Source of the DNA: Saprospiraceae bacterium
GTDB taxonomy: Bacteria; Bacteroidota; Bacteroidia; Chitinophagales; Saprospiraceae
NCBI GenBank assembly: GCA_020850225.1
Contig: JADZFD010000026.1
Span: 1-64,000, forward strand
Length of the DNA: 64,000 bases
Direction of reading: 5' to 3'
This document shows, piece by piece, positions 61,296 to 64,000 of the stretch. Each line of letters opens with the position of its first letter. Positions within the stretch are counted from its first letter, which is position 1. The notes below the pieces were generated by a model. That model did not search any database and had not been told where the DNA came from. It saw only the letters and a list, made by a program, of their open reading frames with translations. The position numbers and the translations under genes are program-made.

Positions 61296-62620
61296 GACTT
61301 TCTTCTTTCTTTTATTAATTTATAAACCGGATAGCTCACAGCCAGAAAAATCAAGGCATATTTACTGCTGTTAAGATCACTGTAAACAGCACCAACAAGG
61401 AATAGACAGGACACTGCAATAAGTATATACGGTAGTACAGGGAACATTGGTGCTTTATACGGTCTGTCAAGTTCAGGTTCCTTATAACGCATTTGTATAA
61501 GTGCGGCAAACCCTGCTATATAACTCATCACAAAGAAAAAAGTAGCAATATCCGAAAGTATACTACATGTATCCTTCCCACTAAGTATTAGAAGAACTGA
61601 TAGGGAAACCGTTATCAATGTAGCCAGATATGGGTTGCCTTTAAGATTAACTATGGTACTTATTTTGAAAAACAAATTATCTCTTCCCATACTGTAGATA
61701 ATTCGTGGTGCAAACATAATCTGGGCATTTGTGATACTCAAAATGGACACCATCAGAAAGATGGTAATTAATTTACCATATCCGGGTCCAAAAATATAAG
61801 TTATTGTATCTGCTGCAGCGAGTTTGGATTGTGTCAGCAAGTCCATAGGTAATACATAAAGAATAGCAGAATTTATCAGTAAATACATTGTAATAATCAG
61901 AATAACACCCGTTTTCATGGATTTGGGAAGTGTTTTGGAAGGATCTGTATTCTCTTCTGTAAAATAGGAAGCAGTATGCCAACCATCGTAAGTATAGAAG
62001 ATAGCCTGGAGGGAAGTTATAACGCCTATAATCGTTATGGATCCTGAAGTGGATTCAACTGTATTTCTGACAGCTTGTGCTGTAGGTGCCTGTCCGAATA
62101 CAAAACAGATACCGACAAATATTAGCAGACTTATAGCATTGGTAACAGTAATAACTTCTTGAGAATATCCGGATACCTTAGTGCCAAAAAGATGAAAAAC
62201 CATCAATAATAGCAAGAGACCAATGGCTATAACCCGTAGCATTGTATCTGTCTCAGGTATGATTAAAGCAACGTATTCACTAAAGGTGTATGCTCCGAAT
62301 CCCAGGGCGGCCACTGTACCCAGCCAACTGGTGATGCCCGTAACAAATCCGATATAGTCTCCGAATGCCCTTCTTGCATAAACATACCAGGAGCCGGCCT
62401 GTGGCATGGAAACGGATAGCTCAATGACACATAATACGCCCAAAAAGGCGTAAATTCCAACAACTAACCATAACAAAAGAATCATCCATGGATTTCCAAT
62501 CATAGATGCTATTAAGCCCGGTTTTCTAAGTATTCCGGTACCAATCGTACCGCCAACCGTTATAGCTATTCCAAATCCCAATCCCAATAACTTCAATAAA
62601 TGGTGCTGTTTCTGGCTCAT
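61292..62620 (-). CDS. APC-family amino acid permease
   Basis: 442 aa, about 12 membrane segments. N-terminal substrate-binding glycine loop GIAITVGGTIGTGILRKPGLIAS, then ELSVSMPQAGSWYVYARRAFGDYIGFVTGITSWLG, TYDGWHTASYFTEENTDPSKTLPKSM and the C-terminal RMRYKEPELDRPYKAPMFPVLPYI. Typical of the LAT/CAT-like amino acid antiporter or symporter group. Substrate unknown. Monocistronic and convergent with the LOG gene. Confidence 0.93.
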   Translation of the reverse strand: MSQKQHHLLKLLGLGFGIAITVGGTIGTGILRKPGLIASMIGNPWMILLLWLVVGIYAFLGVLCVIELSVSMPQAGSWYVYARRAFGDYIGFVTGITSWLGTVAALGFGAYTFSEYVALIIPETDTMLRVIAIGLLLLLMVFHLFGTKVSGYSQEVITVTNAISLLIFVGICFVFGQAPTAQAVRNTVESTSGSITIIGVITSLQAIFYTYDGWHTASYFTEENTDPSKTLPKSMKTGVILIITMYLLINSAILYVLPMDLLTQSKLAAADTITYIFGPGYGKLITIFLMVSILSITNAQIMFAPRIIYSMGRDNLFFKISTIVNLKGNPYLATLITVSLSVLLILSGKDTCSILSDIATFFFVMSYIAGFAALIQMRYKEPELDRPYKAPMFPVLPYILIAVSCLFLVGAVYSDLNSSKYALIFLAVSYPVYKLIKERRKS

Positions 62621-62738
62621 ATTATATATTTAGGGTAAATTTAATATGAATATACCATAACATGTACGGTTATTACCTGTCTTTTTTATAGAAAAAGTAA
62701 ATACTGACTAACCTGAAAAAATATATATCAAACCAAAA

Positions 62739-63467
62739 CTATTGTAGCCACTTACGCATTTGGTTGATGACAGCCGAAATATCCTTAGGTACGTCACAGT
62801 TGATTTCAATATTTTTACCTGTTACAGCATGTTTAAAACAGAGTCTGTGTGCATGTAGTGGCTGTCGGCTAAGTAAGGGTAGTTCATCTTTATATTTACT
62901 GAGATTCATTTTCTTATGCTTTATCTCAGACAAGTAAAAGGCTTCGCGGTTTCCATAGAGTGAATCTACTATCAAAGGATGACCCAGATACTGCATATGT
63001 ACCCGTACCTGATGCATCCTGCCTGTACGTATACGAATATGAAGCAGAGAGTATTGTCCGTAGGAATGCATAATTTTATAATCCGTGATGGATGCTTTTC
63101 CTCTTTTATGGACGAGCATTTTACCTCTTGTGATGGTTGATTCAGTGATCGGTACATCTATGCGGCCTGATTCAGGATATGGAATGCCATCTACAATAGC
63201 GGTATAGTATTTCTCTACTTTATGCGATTGAAAAAGCTCAGACATCCAATAATGGCTTTCTGCATTTTTTGCAAACAGATTGATACCACTCGTAAATTTG
63301 TCAATACGATGCACAGGTATGATATCCGGATATACTGGTTTAAGCATAGCCATCAGATTGGGTATTTCAGGATTGAAACGATCGGGTATAGTGAGTACAC
63401 CGGCAGGTTTGTTTATGGCAATCAGATATTCATCCTCGAACAGGATTTCGGGCATATTTTTTTTCAA
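62739..63467 (-). CDS. RluA-family RNA pseudouridine synthase
   Basis: 242 aa. Catalytic block VHRIDKFTSGINLFAKN, with the Asp that attacks uridine; LIAINKPAGVLTIPDR at the N-terminus, and HQVRVHMQYLGHPLIVDSLYG, HAHRLCFKH. Lacks an S4 domain, so close to RluA or TruC-like enzymes; rRNA or tRNA target undetermined. Four bases after the stop of the glycosyltransferase gene upstream on the same strand, so probably co-transcribed. Confidence 0.93.
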   Translation of the reverse strand: MKKNMPEILFEDEYLIAINKPAGVLTIPDRFNPEIPNLMAMLKPVYPDIIPVHRIDKFTSGINLFAKNAESHYWMSELFQSHKVEKYYTAIVDGIPYPESGRIDVPITESTITRGKMLVHKRGKASITDYKIMHSYGQYSLLHIRIRTGRMHQVRVHMQYLGHPLIVDSLYGNREAFYLSEIKHKKMNLSKYKDELPLLSRQPLHAHRLCFKHAVTGKNIEINCDVPKDISAVINQMRKWLQ

Positions 63468-63471
63468 GCAC

Positions 63472-64000
63472 TTAAAATTTTAATTGGCTGAATTTTTTTC
63501 TGCCTTCTACAAAATATTTATATACGATAGAACCGTAGTATTTACCATTATTATTAGGAGCGTCAATTTTTACTTTTCTTATACATTGATATTCCTTATT
63601 ACGTCTTTCAATTACCAATGGCAGATGTATATAAAATGACATATGTGCCCGTATTACAGCCAGTGTAGATTTTGGTTTTTTATCGGTCAGAAATTTTAAT
63701 CCGGCTATACCATCCAGTATCAACCGTATAGGAATTAACCACAGCAGGGATGTAAGGTTTACATTTTTAGTAACCAGATACAGGTTGTTTCTGAAATTGA
63801 GAAAATCTTTTCGGGGATTCTGATAATCCAGCGTACTGCCACCGAGGTGATATACAACACTGGAAGGAAGGCAATGTATACTGAAGCCAGCCTGTTTCAT
63901 CCTCCAGCAAAGGTCTATTTCTTCCTGATGTGCAAAAAAACCGCCATCAAAACCTTCCAGATCTTTAAATAATTTAGTTCTTGTTACCATGGCAGCACCA
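63472..64000 (-). CDS. Glycosyltransferase family 2, C-terminal part (cut by window edge)
   Basis: The frame runs off the right edge, where it reads GAAMVTRTKLF, so the ATG at 63990 is internal. The visible part matches GT2 enzymes such as rhamnosyltransferases: LFKDLEGFDGGFFAHQEEIDLCWRMKQAGFSIHCLPSSVVYHLGGST, with the ED/EE-type acceptor-base region and the helical C-terminus with a hydrophobic patch (SLLWLIPIRLILDGIAGL). Role in cell-surface glycan synthesis likely; the N-terminal DxD domain lies outside. Confidence 0.88.
   Translation of the reverse strand, partial: GAAMVTRTKLFKDLEGFDGGFFAHQEEIDLCWRMKQAGFSIHCLPSSVVYHLGGSTLDYQNPRKDFLNFRNNLYLVTKNVNLTSLLWLIPIRLILDGIAGLKFLTDKKPKSTLAVIRAHMSFYIHLPLVIERRNKEYQCIRKVKIDAPNNNGKYYGSIVYKYFVEGRKKFSQLKF

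Overview
The window is a chromosomal segment of a Bacteroidota bacterium, most likely from the Saprospiraceae/Chitinophagales side of the phylum. Support comes from repeated TAnnTTTG (-7 type) promoter elements ahead of start codons, a secreted protein with a type IX secretion (T9SS) sorting tail and SprB-type repeats, TonB-dependent receptors with a carboxypeptidase-regulatory plug extension, a receiver-plus-CRP regulator of a Bacteroidota type, and very few Shine-Dalgarno sequences. The lineage is inferred from family content only. No rRNA, tRNA or CRISPR array was seen.

Layout. 0-7 kb: an edge-truncated transposase, two tandem ssb genes, an ATTGC/GCCCATT repeat tract, a Dna2-like nuclease-helicase, a beta-propeller-like exported protein and a DUF1684 lipoprotein. 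7-13 kb: a TPR histidine kinase with a downstream PLP enzyme, a small gene, a NarL-type regulator, a PEGA/SHOCT lipoprotein and a glycosylasparaginase. 13-31 kb: mostly housekeeping genes (ffh, aroK, coaE, tilS), mixed with a T9SS thioredoxin-fold protein, a di-haem cytochrome c, a penicillin-acylase operon with a TonB receptor and a phosphoesterase, a Pif1-like helicase, and outer-membrane and ChaN-like proteins.

31.3-42.6 kb is an accessory island. It starts with a decayed IS3-type orfA. It holds an RND efflux operon (cupin, TolC, adaptor, a four-helix-bundle protein, RND pump, DUF2141), a divergent arsR-arsM pair, and tetR with a lipoprotein and a b-type cytochrome. The genes in it that run on the minus strand are separated by AATTAAGAATTAAA-like repeats that often supply their stop codons. 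A shared operator-like sequence sits before tetR and before the cupin gene. The island is bracketed by imperfect inverted flanks, each with a structured 65-67 nt hairpin; this is the strongest candidate for something undescribed.

42.8-55 kb: a small orphan gene, a GH13 glycosidase, an M13 peptidase, a quinone oxidoreductase, aconitase and a large TonB receptor. 55-64 kb: mazG, then a stress/redox signalling cluster (PAS kinase, receiver-CRP regulator split by a frameshift, two CBS proteins, a universal stress protein, a LOG-family protein) with an FNR-like palindrome in its divergent promoter. The window closes with an APC permease, an RluA-type pseudouridine synthase and an edge-truncated glycosyltransferase.
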